Translations under genes and position numbers: made by a program
Assembly (NCBI RefSeq): GCF_016862455.1
Contig: NZ_BOMZ01000040.1
Coordinates: 1 to 64,000, forward strand
Direction: 5' to 3'
DNA: 64,000 bases
From: Actinoplanes utahensis
Lineage (GTDB): Bacteria; Actinomycetota; Actinomycetes; Mycobacteriales; Micromonosporaceae
Shown: positions 36,054-44,671 of the stretch, piece by piece
How the letters are laid out: every line of letters starts with the position of its first letter
Position numbering within the stretch: the first letter of the stretch is position 1
Notes under the pieces: model-generated
Seen by the model: the letters and a program-made list of their open reading frames with translations, nothing else
Database searches by the model: none
What the model was told of the DNA's origin: nothing

Positions 36054-38834
36054 ATGGATGTACGGCTGCTCGGAGAGGTGCAGGTGATCGCCGCGGGCCG
36101 GGCGCTCGACACCGGCACCCCGCGGCAACAGGCCGTGTTCGCGGCGCTCGCCGTCGACCCCGGCAAACCCGTCCCGATCGAGACGCTCGTCGACCGGGTC
36201 TGGGGTGACGCGCCGCCGGCCGAGGCCCGCAATGTGCTCTATTCGCACATCAGCCGAATCCGCCGGTTGTTGGGGCAGGCCGCCCGGCTCGGCGACGGCA
36301 CCGGCCGCCTCGACCGCCGGTACGCCGGCTACGTGCTCGACCTCGACCCCGGCACGGTGGACCTGGACCGGTTCGCGGGCCTCACCGACCAGGGCCGGGA
36401 TCCGTCCCGCCCGCCCGCCGACCGGGCCGCCCTGCTGGCCCGGGCGCTCGGCCTGTGGCGTGGCCCGCCGCTGGCGGCCCTGACCGGCGACTGGGCCGAC
36501 GGCGTCCGGGAGGCCTGGCACCGGCGCCGGCTGGACGCCGCGGTCGGCTGGGCCCGCGCCGAGCTGGGTCTCGGCCACGCCGACGCGGTGATCGCCGCCG
36601 CCCCGCAGCTGATCACCGAGTACCCCCTCGCCGAGCCTCTCGAGGCGCTGCTGATGGAGGCGCTGCACGCGGCCGGCCGGGACGCCGAGGCGATGGACCG
36701 GTACGCCGCGGTCCGGGCCCGGCTGGCCGACGCGCTCGGCGCCGATCCCGGCCCGCGGCTGCGCGCCCTGCACCAGACCATCCTGCGCGGCGAGCCCCGG
36801 GCCGCACCGGCGGCCCGGGTGGTGACCGTCCCGGCCCAGCTGCCGCCGGACGTGTACGGGTTCGCCGGCCGCGGCACCCACCTGCGGGAGCTCGACGCCC
36901 TGCTCCGCGACTCGCCGGGCCGCCCGGTGACGATCGACGGGATGGCCGGCATCGGCAAGACCGCCCTGTCCGTGCACTGGGCGCACCGGGCCGCACGGCA
37001 CTTCCCGGACGGTCAGCTCTACGTCAACCTGCGCGGGTTCGACCCGGCCGGCGTCCCGGTCGCGCCGGACGAGGCGGTCCGCGGTTTCCTCGACGCGTTC
37101 GCGGTGCCGCCCGGCCGGGTCCCGGCCGGGCTGGAGGCCCGGGTGGGACTGTTCCGCAGCCTGCTCGCCGGCCGCCGGGTGCTGCTGCTGCTCGACAACG
37201 CCCGCGACGCCGACCAGGTCCGCCCGCTGCTGCCCGGCACACCCGGCTGCCTCGCCGTGGTGACCAGCCGCAACCGGCTCGCCGGGTTGGTCACCACGGC
37301 CGGCGCGTACCCGGTCAGCCTGGACCTGCCGTCGGCCGCCGAGGCCCGGGAACTGCTCGCGCAGCGGATCGGCGCCGGCCGGGCGGCCGGCGAACCGGCG
37401 GCCGTCGACGAGATCGTCGCCCGCTGCGCCCGGCTGCCGCTGGCGCTGGCGATCGTGGCGACCCGGGCGGCGGTGACGCCCGGTCTGACGCTCGCCGGGC
37501 TGGCCGGCGAGCTGCGGCAGGCGCGGGGCGGGCTCGCCGAGTTCACCGACCCGGACCTGGAGAGCAACGTCCGGGCCGTCTTCTCCTGGTCGTACCGGCA
37601 GCTCGGCCCGGCAGCGGCCACCCTGTTCCGGCGGCTCGCCGCGCATCCCGGGCCGGATCTCGGCGTGCCCGCCGCGGCCGCGCTGTCCGCAGCGCCGGCC
37701 GGCGAGGTCCGCCCGGTCCTCGACGAGCTCACCCGGGCGCACCTGCTGGAACGGGCCGGTGTCCGGTACACGCTGCACGACCTGCTGCGGGCCTACGCCA
37801 CCGAACTGGCCGGCACGACCGACCCGGAACCGGAGCGGACGGCGGTACGCGAGCGGCTGCTCGGCTGGTACGTGCACAGCGCGTACGCCGCCGACCTGCT
37901 GCTCAACCCGATGCGTGACGATCCGGTGACCGCGCCGCCGCCGCTGCCCGCCGGGGTCCGCCCGGAACGCCCGGCCGGCCTGCCGGAGGCGCTGGCCTGG
38001 TTCGGCGCCGAGTACCACGTCATGCTGACGGCGGTGCGCGGCGCCGGCGACGACGCGACGGTGTGGCATCTGGCCTGGGGCCTCACCCGCTACCTCGCCT
38101 ACCAGGGCCGGTGGCACGATTCGATCGAGGCGCTGACCGCCGCGCTGGACTCCGCCGCCCGCCCCGCCGAGGCGGCCTCGGCCCACCGGTCGCTGGGCTG
38201 CTCGTACCTGCGCCTGCACCGGCTGGACGAGGCCGGCCGGCACCTCGCCGCGGCGCTGCGGATGTCCACCCTGGCCGGTGACGTCACCGGCCAGGCGCAC
38301 ACCCACCGCTATCACGCCTGGCTGCTGGAGGTGCAGGGCCGGTACCGGGAGGCGCTGGGGCACGCCGAACGGGCCGTCGCCCTGTTCACCGCCGCCGGCC
38401 ACCTCTCCGGGCGGGGCCGCGCCCTCAACGCGATCGGCTGGTTCCACGCCATGCTCGGCGACTACGCCGAGGCGGTCGCCGTCTGCCGGGAGGCGCTGCG
38501 CCTGCAGGACGAGGCCGGCGACCGCCTCGGGCAGGCCGAGACCTGGGACAGCCTCGGCTACGCCGCCCAGCGCCTGGGCCGGCACACCGAGGCGATCGGC
38601 GCGTACCGGACCGCGGTCGCCCGCTACCGGGAGTTCGACGACCTCTACAACGAGGCCGACAGCACCGCCGCACTCGGCGACGCCCACCACGCGGCCGGTG
38701 ACGCCCCGGCGGCCCGCGACGCGTGGCGGGCCGCGGCCGAGCTCTTCGACCGGATCCACCATCCCGGCGCCGCGGCCGTCCGGGCCCGCGCCGACATCCC
38801 GGCACCGCCCGACGAGGAGGAACACCATGGATGA
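36054..38834 (+). CDS. AfsR/SARP-family regulator (BTAD, NB-ARC, TPR)
   Basis: The 926-residue regulator has an OmpR-like winged HTH (RVWGDAPPAEARNVLYSHIS), a bacterial transcriptional activation domain to about residue 245 (ADALGADPGPRLRALHQTIL), and an NB-ARC ATPase with P-loop GMAGIGKTAL near residue 300 and LLLLDNARDADQV. C-terminal TPR repeats begin at about residue 640 (GRALNAIGWFHAMLGDYAEA). Large SARPs of this type switch on secondary metabolism. It overlaps the next small gene by 8 nt and so lies in one unit with the radical-SAM enzyme, which it probably activates. Confidence 0.92.
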   Translation: MDVRLLGEVQVIAAGRALDTGTPRQQAVFAALAVDPGKPVPIETLVDRVWGDAPPAEARNVLYSHISRIRRLLGQAARLGDGTGRLDRRYAGYVLDLDPGTVDLDRFAGLTDQGRDPSRPPADRAALLARALGLWRGPPLAALTGDWADGVREAWHRRRLDAAVGWARAELGLGHADAVIAAAPQLITEYPLAEPLEALLMEALHAAGRDAEAMDRYAAVRARLADALGADPGPRLRALHQTILRGEPRAAPAARVVTVPAQLPPDVYGFAGRGTHLRELDALLRDSPGRPVTIDGMAGIGKTALSVHWAHRAARHFPDGQLYVNLRGFDPAGVPVAPDEAVRGFLDAFAVPPGRVPAGLEARVGLFRSLLAGRRVLLLLDNARDADQVRPLLPGTPGCLAVVTSRNRLAGLVTTAGAYPVSLDLPSAAEARELLAQRIGAGRAAGEPAAVDEIVARCARLPLALAIVATRAAVTPGLTLAGLAGELRQARGGLAEFTDPDLESNVRAVFSWSYRQLGPAAATLFRRLAAHPGPDLGVPAAAALSAAPAGEVRPVLDELTRAHLLERAGVRYTLHDLLRAYATELAGTTDPEPERTAVRERLLGWYVHSAYAADLLLNPMRDDPVTAPPPLPAGVRPERPAGLPEALAWFGAEYHVMLTAVRGAGDDATVWHLAWGLTRYLAYQGRWHDSIEALTAALDSAARPAEAASAHRSLGCSYLRLHRLDEAGRHLAAALRMSTLAGDVTGQAHTHRYHAWLLEVQGRYREALGHAERAVALFTAAGHLSGRGRALNAIGWFHAMLGDYAEAVAVCREALRLQDEAGDRLGQAETWDSLGYAAQRLGRHTEAIGAYRTAVARYREFDDLYNEADSTAALGDAHHAAGDAPAARDAWRAAAELFDRIHHPGAAAVRARADIPAPPDEEEHHG

Positions 38835-39069
38835 GGTAGTCGTTCGCCGTACCGACATCGACGCGCTCGCCGCGATCGCCGACCGCGGTGAACTGCCCGC
38901 GGCGGATCTGATGCACGCCCTGGTCACCGCGATCCGGACGGCCTTCGGCCGGGACGACGTAGCAGGTGTGAGCGTCGAGGTGGAAGCCGTCGCCGAGGAG
39001 TTCGACGCCGCGTACCGGGCCAAGGGGCGGCGCCAGGTGAACGTCACGGTCCTGAAGATCGGCCGCTGA
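38827..39069 (+). CDS. 80-residue protein, candidate peptide substrate or partner of the radical-SAM enzyme
   Basis: The ATG at 38827, preceded by GAGGAGG, overlaps the SARP stop by 8 nt. The protein has a charged N-terminus (MDEVVVRRTDIDALAAIADR), a helical middle (AADLMHALVTAIRTAFGRDD) and ends RRQVNVTVLKIGR. It contains no cysteine. Its size and position directly before a RiPP-type radical-SAM C-methyltransferase gene (6-bp gap) make it a candidate precursor or carrier, but it lacks a recognisable Nif11 or nitrile-hydratase-type leader and a double-Gly cleavage site. It could equally be a small accessory protein. Confidence 0.62.
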   Translation: MDEVVVRRTDIDALAAIADRGELPAADLMHALVTAIRTAFGRDDVAGVSVEVEAVAEEFDAAYRAKGRRQVNVTVLKIGR

Positions 39070-39075
39070 CCGGCC

Positions 39076-40863
39076 GTGCGCACCGTGCTGGTCGCCATGC
39101 CGTTCATGAGCGCGGACCGGCCGTCGATCCAGCTCGGGCTGCTGCGGGCGATCGGCGCCGGGCACGGGTTCGACGTCGGGACGCTGCACGCCAACCTGGA
39201 CCTCGCGGCCCGGATCGGCGCGGACTTCTACCGTACGATCGCCGACGCCCGTGGTCCTCTGATCGGTGACTGGCTGTTCGCCGTGGAGGCGTTCGGCGAG
39301 CAGGCGCCCGACCCCGGCGCCGGGCTGCTCGACGAGCTCGGCATCACCGGACCGGAACGGGACCGGCTGCTGCGCGCCCGCGCCGAGGACGTGCCCGCGC
39401 TGCTCACCGACCTGGCCGGCGCCCCGGACTGGGCGGACGTCCAGGTGGCCGGGTTCACCTGCACGTTCCAGCAGAACACCGCCTCGTTCGCGCTGGCCCG
39501 GCGACTGAAGGCGGAGCACCCGCACCTGATCACGGTCTTCGGCGGCGCCGGATTCGACGGCGGGATGGGTCGGGAGCTGCTGCGGCGTGTCGCGGCGATC
39601 GATCTGGTGGTGTCCGGGGAGGCGGACACCGCGTTCCCGGCTCTGCTGCGGGTCCTCGCGGACGGCGGGGACCCGGCGACCGTGCCGGGCGTGGCCCGCC
39701 GGGATCGCGCCGCCCCGCCCGCCCCGCCGCACCGGGATCTCGACGCGCTGCCCGCACCGGACTACCACGAGTACTTCGACCGTGCCGAACGTCTGGGCCT
39801 GCTGCCGGAGGCCGGGAGCGGGGAGGTGTGGCTGCCGTTCGAGAGCTCCCGCGGCTGCTGGTGGGGCGCCCGGCACCACTGCACGTTCTGCGGGCTCAAC
39901 GCGACCACGATGAGCTATCGCAGCAAGTCGCCGCAGCGGGTCCTGGACGAACTGGCCACCCTCGCCGGCCGGCACCGCACGCTGCGCTTCGAGGCGGTCG
40001 ACAACATCCTCGACATGCGGTACCTGACCTCGCTGTTCCCGGCCGCCGCCGACGGCCGGCACGACTACGAGCTGTTCTACGAGGCCAAGGCGAACCTGAC
40101 CCGCGAGCAGGTGCGGGCCCTGGCGCACGGCGGGGTGACCCGGCTGCAACCCGGGCTGGAGTCGCTGAGCTCGCACGTGCTCGCCCTGATGGACAAGGGC
40201 GTGCGCGCCGCGCAGAACGTGAACCTGCTGCGCTGGGCGCGCTACTACGGCATCGACGTGGCCTGGAGCATCCTCTGGGGCTTCCCCGGCGAGACCCCGG
40301 ACGACTACGCCGAGCAGGCCGCCGTCGTGCCGCACCTGGCGCATCTGCAGCCGCCGGAGGGCTCCGGCCGGGTGTGGCTGGAACGCTTCAGCCCGCTCTT
40401 CGCGACCGCCCGCAACCGGACACCGCAGCGCAGTTACCGGCACGTCTATCCGGCCGGGTTCGACCTGGACCGGCTCGCCTACTTCTTCGACCACGACCCC
40501 GCGGACGAACTTCCCGACGAGGTGTACGCCCCGCTGCGGACCGCTCTGGACACCTGGTCACGGGACTGGCGCCGGGATCCGCGCCCGTCGCTGACGTACC
40601 GGTCGGCGCCGGGCGTCCTGCGGATCGACGACGACCGGCACCCGGACAGTGCGGGCGCCTACACGTTCAGCGGCCCGATCGCCGAGGTCTACCTGGCCTG
40701 CGTGGACCGCCCGGCCGGGCTCCCGGCGATCTACCGGCGGCTGCGCCCGAAACCACCCGGGTACGTGGACGAGGTGCTCGCCGAGTTCACCGCCCGCGGC
40801 CTGATCTTCCGCGACGGTCCGCTGGCCGTGGCCCTGGCCGTCCCGGCCGTGCCCGGCCGCTGA
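39076..40863 (+). CDS. B12-binding radical-SAM enzyme, RiPP C-methyltransferase type
   Basis: The 595-residue protein begins with a cobalamin-binding-like Rossmann region (TVLVAMPFMSADRPSIQLGL ... VAGFTCTFQQNTASFALARR ... TVFGGAGFDGG). A radical-SAM domain follows whose cluster cysteines are Cys261, Cys269 and Cys272 in FESSRGCWWGARHHCTFCGL. This CX7CX2C spacing and the sequence NATTMSYRSKSPQRVLDEL are characteristic of RiPP maturation radical-SAM protein 1 (TIGR03975-like). Such enzymes methylate unactivated carbons in peptides. The C-terminal ~150 residues are variable. The GTG start follows the 80-residue gene by 6 nt. Confidence 0.87.
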   Translation: MRTVLVAMPFMSADRPSIQLGLLRAIGAGHGFDVGTLHANLDLAARIGADFYRTIADARGPLIGDWLFAVEAFGEQAPDPGAGLLDELGITGPERDRLLRARAEDVPALLTDLAGAPDWADVQVAGFTCTFQQNTASFALARRLKAEHPHLITVFGGAGFDGGMGRELLRRVAAIDLVVSGEADTAFPALLRVLADGGDPATVPGVARRDRAAPPAPPHRDLDALPAPDYHEYFDRAERLGLLPEAGSGEVWLPFESSRGCWWGARHHCTFCGLNATTMSYRSKSPQRVLDELATLAGRHRTLRFEAVDNILDMRYLTSLFPAAADGRHDYELFYEAKANLTREQVRALAHGGVTRLQPGLESLSSHVLALMDKGVRAAQNVNLLRWARYYGIDVAWSILWGFPGETPDDYAEQAAVVPHLAHLQPPEGSGRVWLERFSPLFATARNRTPQRSYRHVYPAGFDLDRLAYFFDHDPADELPDEVYAPLRTALDTWSRDWRRDPRPSLTYRSAPGVLRIDDDRHPDSAGAYTFSGPIAEVYLACVDRPAGLPAIYRRLRPKPPGYVDEVLAEFTARGLIFRDGPLAVALAVPAVPGR

Positions 40864-40884
40864 ACGGGTCGACCACGGGGCCCG

Positions 40885-41703
40885 TCACCGGGAAGCGGTC
40901 TGCCCGACGGAGGCGATCACACCGTCGACGGCGTCGTCGTCGATACCCTCCAGTTCGATGATGAGCCGGGTCACGCCCACGTCGGCGTACCGGCGGACGG
41001 TGTCCGGGCCGGGCAGGCCGGGCGGAGTGAGGGTGATCTCCAGCTCGCCGAGATCCGCCGGGCGCCCTTCGCGGCGGGCGGTCTCGGCCAGGGCCTGCAG
41101 CGCCTGTTCGGTCTGCTCGACGTCGAGACCCCAGCCGTACCAGCCGCTCCCGTGCCGGACAGCGCGGCGGTACGCGGCGGCCGAGTGCCCGCCGACCAGG
41201 ATCGGCGGGTGCGGGCGCTGAACCGGCGACGGGTGCTGGACGACACCGGAGAACGACACGAACCGGCCGGCGAACGACGGGTCGGCCTTCCACAGCGCAC
41301 GCATGGCCGCCAGGTACTCCTCGGTGCGGGCGCCCCGTTCAGCGAGCGTCACACCCATCGCGTTGAGTTCCGGCTCGACGTAGCCGGCGCCGACGGCGAC
41401 GGTCAGCCGGCCGCCGGACAGCACGTCCAGCGAGGTGAGCTGTTTGGTCAGCAGCACCGGCTGGCGCTGCGGGAGCACGATCAGGCCGACGCCGAGACGG
41501 ACCCGGCTGGTGACGGCCGCGAGGTAGGACAGCGCGACCATGGCTTCCAGCCGGGGCGGGTTGCCCTCGCCGGCGGGAAGCGCGATGTGGTCGCCCACCC
41601 ACAGCGACTCGAAGCCGGCCTCTTCGGCGAGCCTGGCCCTCCGGGCCAGGACGCCGGGGTCGACGTTGCGGTCACGGTGCAGCCCGTACAACCCGAACTT
41701 CAT
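40885..41703 (-). CDS. LLM-class F420-dependent oxidoreductase
   Basis: The 272-residue protein is a luciferase-like monooxygenase-fold enzyme. It starts MKFGLYGLHRDRNVDPGVLA and contains EEAGFESLWVGDHIALP, VRLGVGLIVLPQRQPVLLTK, LDVLSGGRLTVAVGAG, and RPHPPILVGGHSAAAYRRAV. Such enzymes usually use F420 (or FMN) for hydride transfer. The ATG at 41703 has GAGAGG 9 nt upstream. It is convergent with the radical-SAM gene (21-bp gap), so it is not in that operon, but it could still belong to the same metabolic locus. Confidence 0.85.
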   Translation of the reverse strand: MKFGLYGLHRDRNVDPGVLARRARLAEEAGFESLWVGDHIALPAGEGNPPRLEAMVALSYLAAVTSRVRLGVGLIVLPQRQPVLLTKQLTSLDVLSGGRLTVAVGAGYVEPELNAMGVTLAERGARTEEYLAAMRALWKADPSFAGRFVSFSGVVQHPSPVQRPHPPILVGGHSAAAYRRAVRHGSGWYGWGLDVEQTEQALQALAETARREGRPADLGELEITLTPPGLPGPDTVRRYADVGVTRLIIELEGIDDDAVDGVIASVGQTASR

Positions 41704-41795
41704 CGATCGGCCACCTCTCGTCACGGCTGTCTGATCAGCACAGTACGGCCCGAGCCGGATCTCGTGGCCGCCGAGCGCCGCACGGTTCCAGGGGG

Positions 41796-42081
41796 GACCT
41801 CGCCGCCGAGATCTTCCGGCTGTTCCCGGGCTGCCCGGCGGAGCGGGCCGCGGCGATCAGCCGGCACACCGGCGAGCGGGGCAGCGGCCGGGTCGGGCGC
41901 AGCGCCGCCGGCCGGGCCCTCGACCCGGACGCGGTCACCCGGGCGGTGGTGGCATCGGTGCGGCACGAGGACACCGGGTACGACGAGATGCTGATGTCCG
42001 GTGTCCCCCCGGGACGTGGCCCGGGAACGGATCCGTGCCGACATCGACCGCGTACTGGACGACTGGCGGCGAACCGCATAG
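41796..42081 (+). pseudogene. Truncated and frameshifted DUF2293 gene
   Basis: The frame starting at 41796 encodes DLAAEIFRLFPGCPAERAAA ... RHTGERGSGRVGRSAAGRAL ... SVRHEDTGYDEMLMSGVP, the conserved C-terminal half of DUF2293. At a run of six C near 42005 the frame shifts, and RDVARERIRADIDRVLDDWR finishes at TAG 42079-42081. The N-terminal half of the family (about 100 residues) is absent. Slippage in the C-run explains the frameshift; the 5' loss is a true truncation. Confidence 0.72.
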
Positions 42082-42086
42082 ATAAT
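42081..42086 (+). promoter_or_regulatory. -10 element of a probably leaderless P450 gene
   Basis: GATAAT (or TAGATA from 42079) lies 7 nt before the ATG at 42094, leaving no room for a Shine-Dalgarno sequence. This is the same geometry as at csoR. Confidence 0.5.
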
Positions 42087-42093
42087 CGCCACT

Positions 42094-43311
42094 ATGAGCG
42101 ACCATGCCACGACAGTACGGGAATACCACCTGTCCACCCCGGAGGCCATGGCTGACCCGAACGCCTACCTGCACCGGATCCGCGCGGAGAGCCCGCTCGC
42201 CCGGCTTCCTCAGCTCGGCGCCCACCTGCTCACCCGGTACGCCGACGTCAGCGCCGCGCTCCGCGACAAGCGGATGGACAGCGCCAACATGCTCCGGGTG
42301 CTGCAACGCCTGACCCCGGCCGAGCAGGCCGAGCTCGAGCCGGTCCGCCGGGCCGTCGAGATGTGGATGGGACACGCCGTCCCGGCCGACCACGTCCGCT
42401 TCCAGCAGCTGCTCAAACGCTATTTCACCCCGGCGACGGTGGACCGGCTGCGGCCCCGGGTGCGCGAGTTCACCGAGGAGCTGCTCGACGCCGTCGCGTC
42501 GAAGGGCGAGATGGACGTGGTACGCGACCTCGCGTACCCCCTGCCCGCCAACGTGATCGCCGAGATGCTCGGCATGCCGATCAGTGATCGGGAGCAACTC
42601 CAGGCGTGGTCGCGCGACATCCTGCCGGTCTTCGGCGACGGCGACCTGGCGAGCCTGCGCGAGGCGCAGCGCAGCATGCTGGAGATGCACGACTATCTGC
42701 GGGCGATCGCCGCCGACCGGCGCCGGCATCCGCGCGAGGACGTGCTGAGCATGTTCATGGCCGCCGAGGCGGAGGGGATCGTCACCGAGGACGAGGCGGT
42801 CGCCAACTGTGTCCTGCTGCTCTTCGCCGGCCACGAGACCACCGCCAACCTGATCGCCAACGGTCTCGTCCTGCTCTTCGAGAACCCGGATCAGCTGGCC
42901 CGGCTGCGGGCCGACCCGGACCTGACGCCGCAGGCGGTGGAGGAGATGCTGCGCTGTGACGGCCCGGCGGGGGTGATCGGCCGGGTCGCCACCGAGCCGG
43001 TCGAGCTGGCCGGGCACACCGTGCCGGCCGGGGAGCACGTCCTCCTCGCCCTGATGGCCGCCAACCGGGATCCGGAGGTGTTCGAGAACCCGGACGTCTT
43101 CGACATCACCCGGACCCGCAACCGGCACCTGAGCTTCGGGATGGGCACCTACTACTGCCTGGGCGCGGCGCTGGCCCGGATGGAGACCGACGAGTGCCTG
43201 CGGATCCTGCTGCGCCGCTACCCGGATCTGCGGCCCGCCTACCAGGTCCCGGACCGGGCGCCCGCACCGCCGTTCGGTCATCGGCTGATCTCGCTGCCGG
43301 TCGCCTTCTGA
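42094..43311 (+). CDS. Cytochrome P450
   Basis: The 405-residue P450 has an intact I-helix (LLLFAGHETTANLIANGL), ExxR in EEMLRCDGP and the heme loop FGMGTYYCLGAALARME. The conserved His two residues before the Cys is Tyr here, a known but uncommon substitution. Overall it resembles CYP107/CYP105-like biosynthetic P450s. It is a single gene with its own leaderless promoter and a strong terminator. No redox partner is adjacent. Substrate unknown. Confidence 0.92.
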   Translation: MSDHATTVREYHLSTPEAMADPNAYLHRIRAESPLARLPQLGAHLLTRYADVSAALRDKRMDSANMLRVLQRLTPAEQAELEPVRRAVEMWMGHAVPADHVRFQQLLKRYFTPATVDRLRPRVREFTEELLDAVASKGEMDVVRDLAYPLPANVIAEMLGMPISDREQLQAWSRDILPVFGDGDLASLREAQRSMLEMHDYLRAIAADRRRHPREDVLSMFMAAEAEGIVTEDEAVANCVLLLFAGHETTANLIANGLVLLFENPDQLARLRADPDLTPQAVEEMLRCDGPAGVIGRVATEPVELAGHTVPAGEHVLLALMAANRDPEVFENPDVFDITRTRNRHLSFGMGTYYCLGAALARMETDECLRILLRRYPDLRPAYQVPDRAPAPPFGHRLISLPVAF

Positions 43312-43352
43312 CGGGAGCGGGCCCGGCCGCATCCGCGCCGGGCCTGCTCCCG
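43312..43352 (+). terminator. Stem-loop terminator after the P450 gene
   Basis: CGGGAGCGGGCCCGGC (43312-43327) pairs with GCCGGGCCTGCTCCCG (43337-43352) across a 9-nt loop. All 16 positions pair if the single G-U is counted. It begins right after the TGA. The next 239 bp up to the amidoligase stop show no gene or repeat. Confidence 0.75.
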
Positions 43353-43591
43353 GGGCCGTGCGCCGGTGCGCGGTATCGCTTCCGCACCGGGTACTGGGGC
43401 GACGGGATCACATGTCGGCGGAGAAGAACCTCACCGGCGCCCGCCGGTCACGGCCACGTGGCACGGCGGAGGGGCAGGACAAGGGCACCGCGCGCGACGA
43501 GTCGCGTTCCGCGATCCTGCCGGGGTTGTGGAGTCCGGCCGAGTTTCGGTCGTGAGCCGCGCCGACCTCGCGCGGACTGCCACGGTTCCTT

Positions 43592-44671
43592 TCATGGCCC
43601 GTACGACATCCGGGTCTTCGCCATCGCCTCGGCCGCCATCTCCAGCAACGCCTGCACCGCATGGTCCGCCGCCGCCGGCGGGGGGATCGGAGTGGGATCG
43701 AGGCAGCGGTCGAGGAGCAGCTCGACCAGCGCGGCCCGGTCGACGATCTCGTCGGCGTCGATGGCTCCGGGGAGGATGCGGATCTCCACCGTGTCGCGGA
43801 TCGGCGTGTCGGTGAGCAGCTGGGTCAGGTTGACGTCGAAGAACTTCGAGATCTCACCGGCTGCGGCGGCCTGACGTATCTCGGTCATGGACGGGGCCCG
43901 GTCCCCGGCCACGGCGTCGACGAGCGGGGCCGGCAGCGGGGCCAGGCGGCGGCAGGCCGGGTTGGTGGCCAGCAGGTGCCGCAGCGGCTCACGCCAGTGC
44001 GCGAAGAGCCGGACCAGGTTCGCCAGGGCGGCCGGCTCGCGGAACGGCCCGCCGTCCAGGTGCAGGTGCACGGCCGCCTCGCGCGGCACGACGAAGCCGA
44101 GCTCGCGTGCGGCGCCGAGCAGCGTGGACAGGGCGTCGTGATGATTCTCGGACAGCGGCGGGGTGACGATCTCGCAGGGACGTTCCCGTTCGCCGCCGGC
44201 CGGGGAGGCCAGCGCGATGGTGACGCCCGCCGCGTCGTTCAGGCGGACGATGTCACCGTGGCGTTCGGTGGTGACACCCCACAGGCGGGCCGCCGGTTCG
44301 AGCACGTCGCGCAGCGGGGCGCCCGGATCGCAGTGCGCGGCCAGCAGCCGCAGCAGCCGGGCGTCGTCGGTGAGGATCCGGTGCCAGCCGGGGATCGCCG
44401 GGGCGGCCCGGTCCAGGCCGTGCAGCAGGGTGACGTCGTCGACCAGGGTGCAGAGCGGTGCACCGTCCGGACGGCGCACCTCGAACCCCTGGGTCAGGTG
44501 CAGGAACCGCCCCAGGCCCGGGACCAGGGACGGTTCGCTGTCGTGGTGCCAGATCGGCCGGGCGTGGCCCCCACCGCGCCCGGCCAGGTGCTCCGCGAGG
44601 GTGCGCCGGCTGACTCCCGGGGGAGCCATCAGCTCGATCTCGAAGCCGATCCGCCGGCGCAGCACGGTCAC
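43592..44671 (-). CDS. Putative amidoligase
   Basis: The 359-residue protein begins MTVLRRRIGFEIELMAPPGV, the opening of the amidoligase_2 family (fold of glutamine synthetase and gamma-glutamylcysteine ligase). Further family-like segments are PIWHHDSEPSLVPG, ERERPCEIVTPPLSENHHDA, REAAVHLHLDGGPF and FFDVNLTQ ... DTVEIRILPGAID. These are consistent with metal/ATP-binding Glu and His residues. The family is predicted to form amide bonds on peptides or the envelope; few members are characterised. The GTG overlaps the upstream gene by 4 nt. It is the last gene of a sigma factor / membrane repeat protein / amidoligase operon. Confidence 0.75.
   Translation of the reverse strand: MTVLRRRIGFEIELMAPPGVSRRTLAEHLAGRGGGHARPIWHHDSEPSLVPGLGRFLHLTQGFEVRRPDGAPLCTLVDDVTLLHGLDRAAPAIPGWHRILTDDARLLRLLAAHCDPGAPLRDVLEPAARLWGVTTERHGDIVRLNDAAGVTIALASPAGGERERPCEIVTPPLSENHHDALSTLLGAARELGFVVPREAAVHLHLDGGPFREPAALANLVRLFAHWREPLRHLLATNPACRRLAPLPAPLVDAVAGDRAPSMTEIRQAAAAGEISKFFDVNLTQLLTDTPIRDTVEIRILPGAIDADEIVDRAALVELLLDRCLDPTPIPPPAAADHAVQALLEMAAEAMAKTRMSYGP

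Noticed and set aside
29702..43311. The two P450 genes, LLM oxidoreductase and SARP as one classical biosynthetic cluster
   Set aside because: No polyketide synthase, peptide synthetase, terpene cyclase or other core enzyme is present, and the genes lie in separate transcription units over 13 kb. Only the SARP/80-residue/radical-SAM unit is treated as linked.
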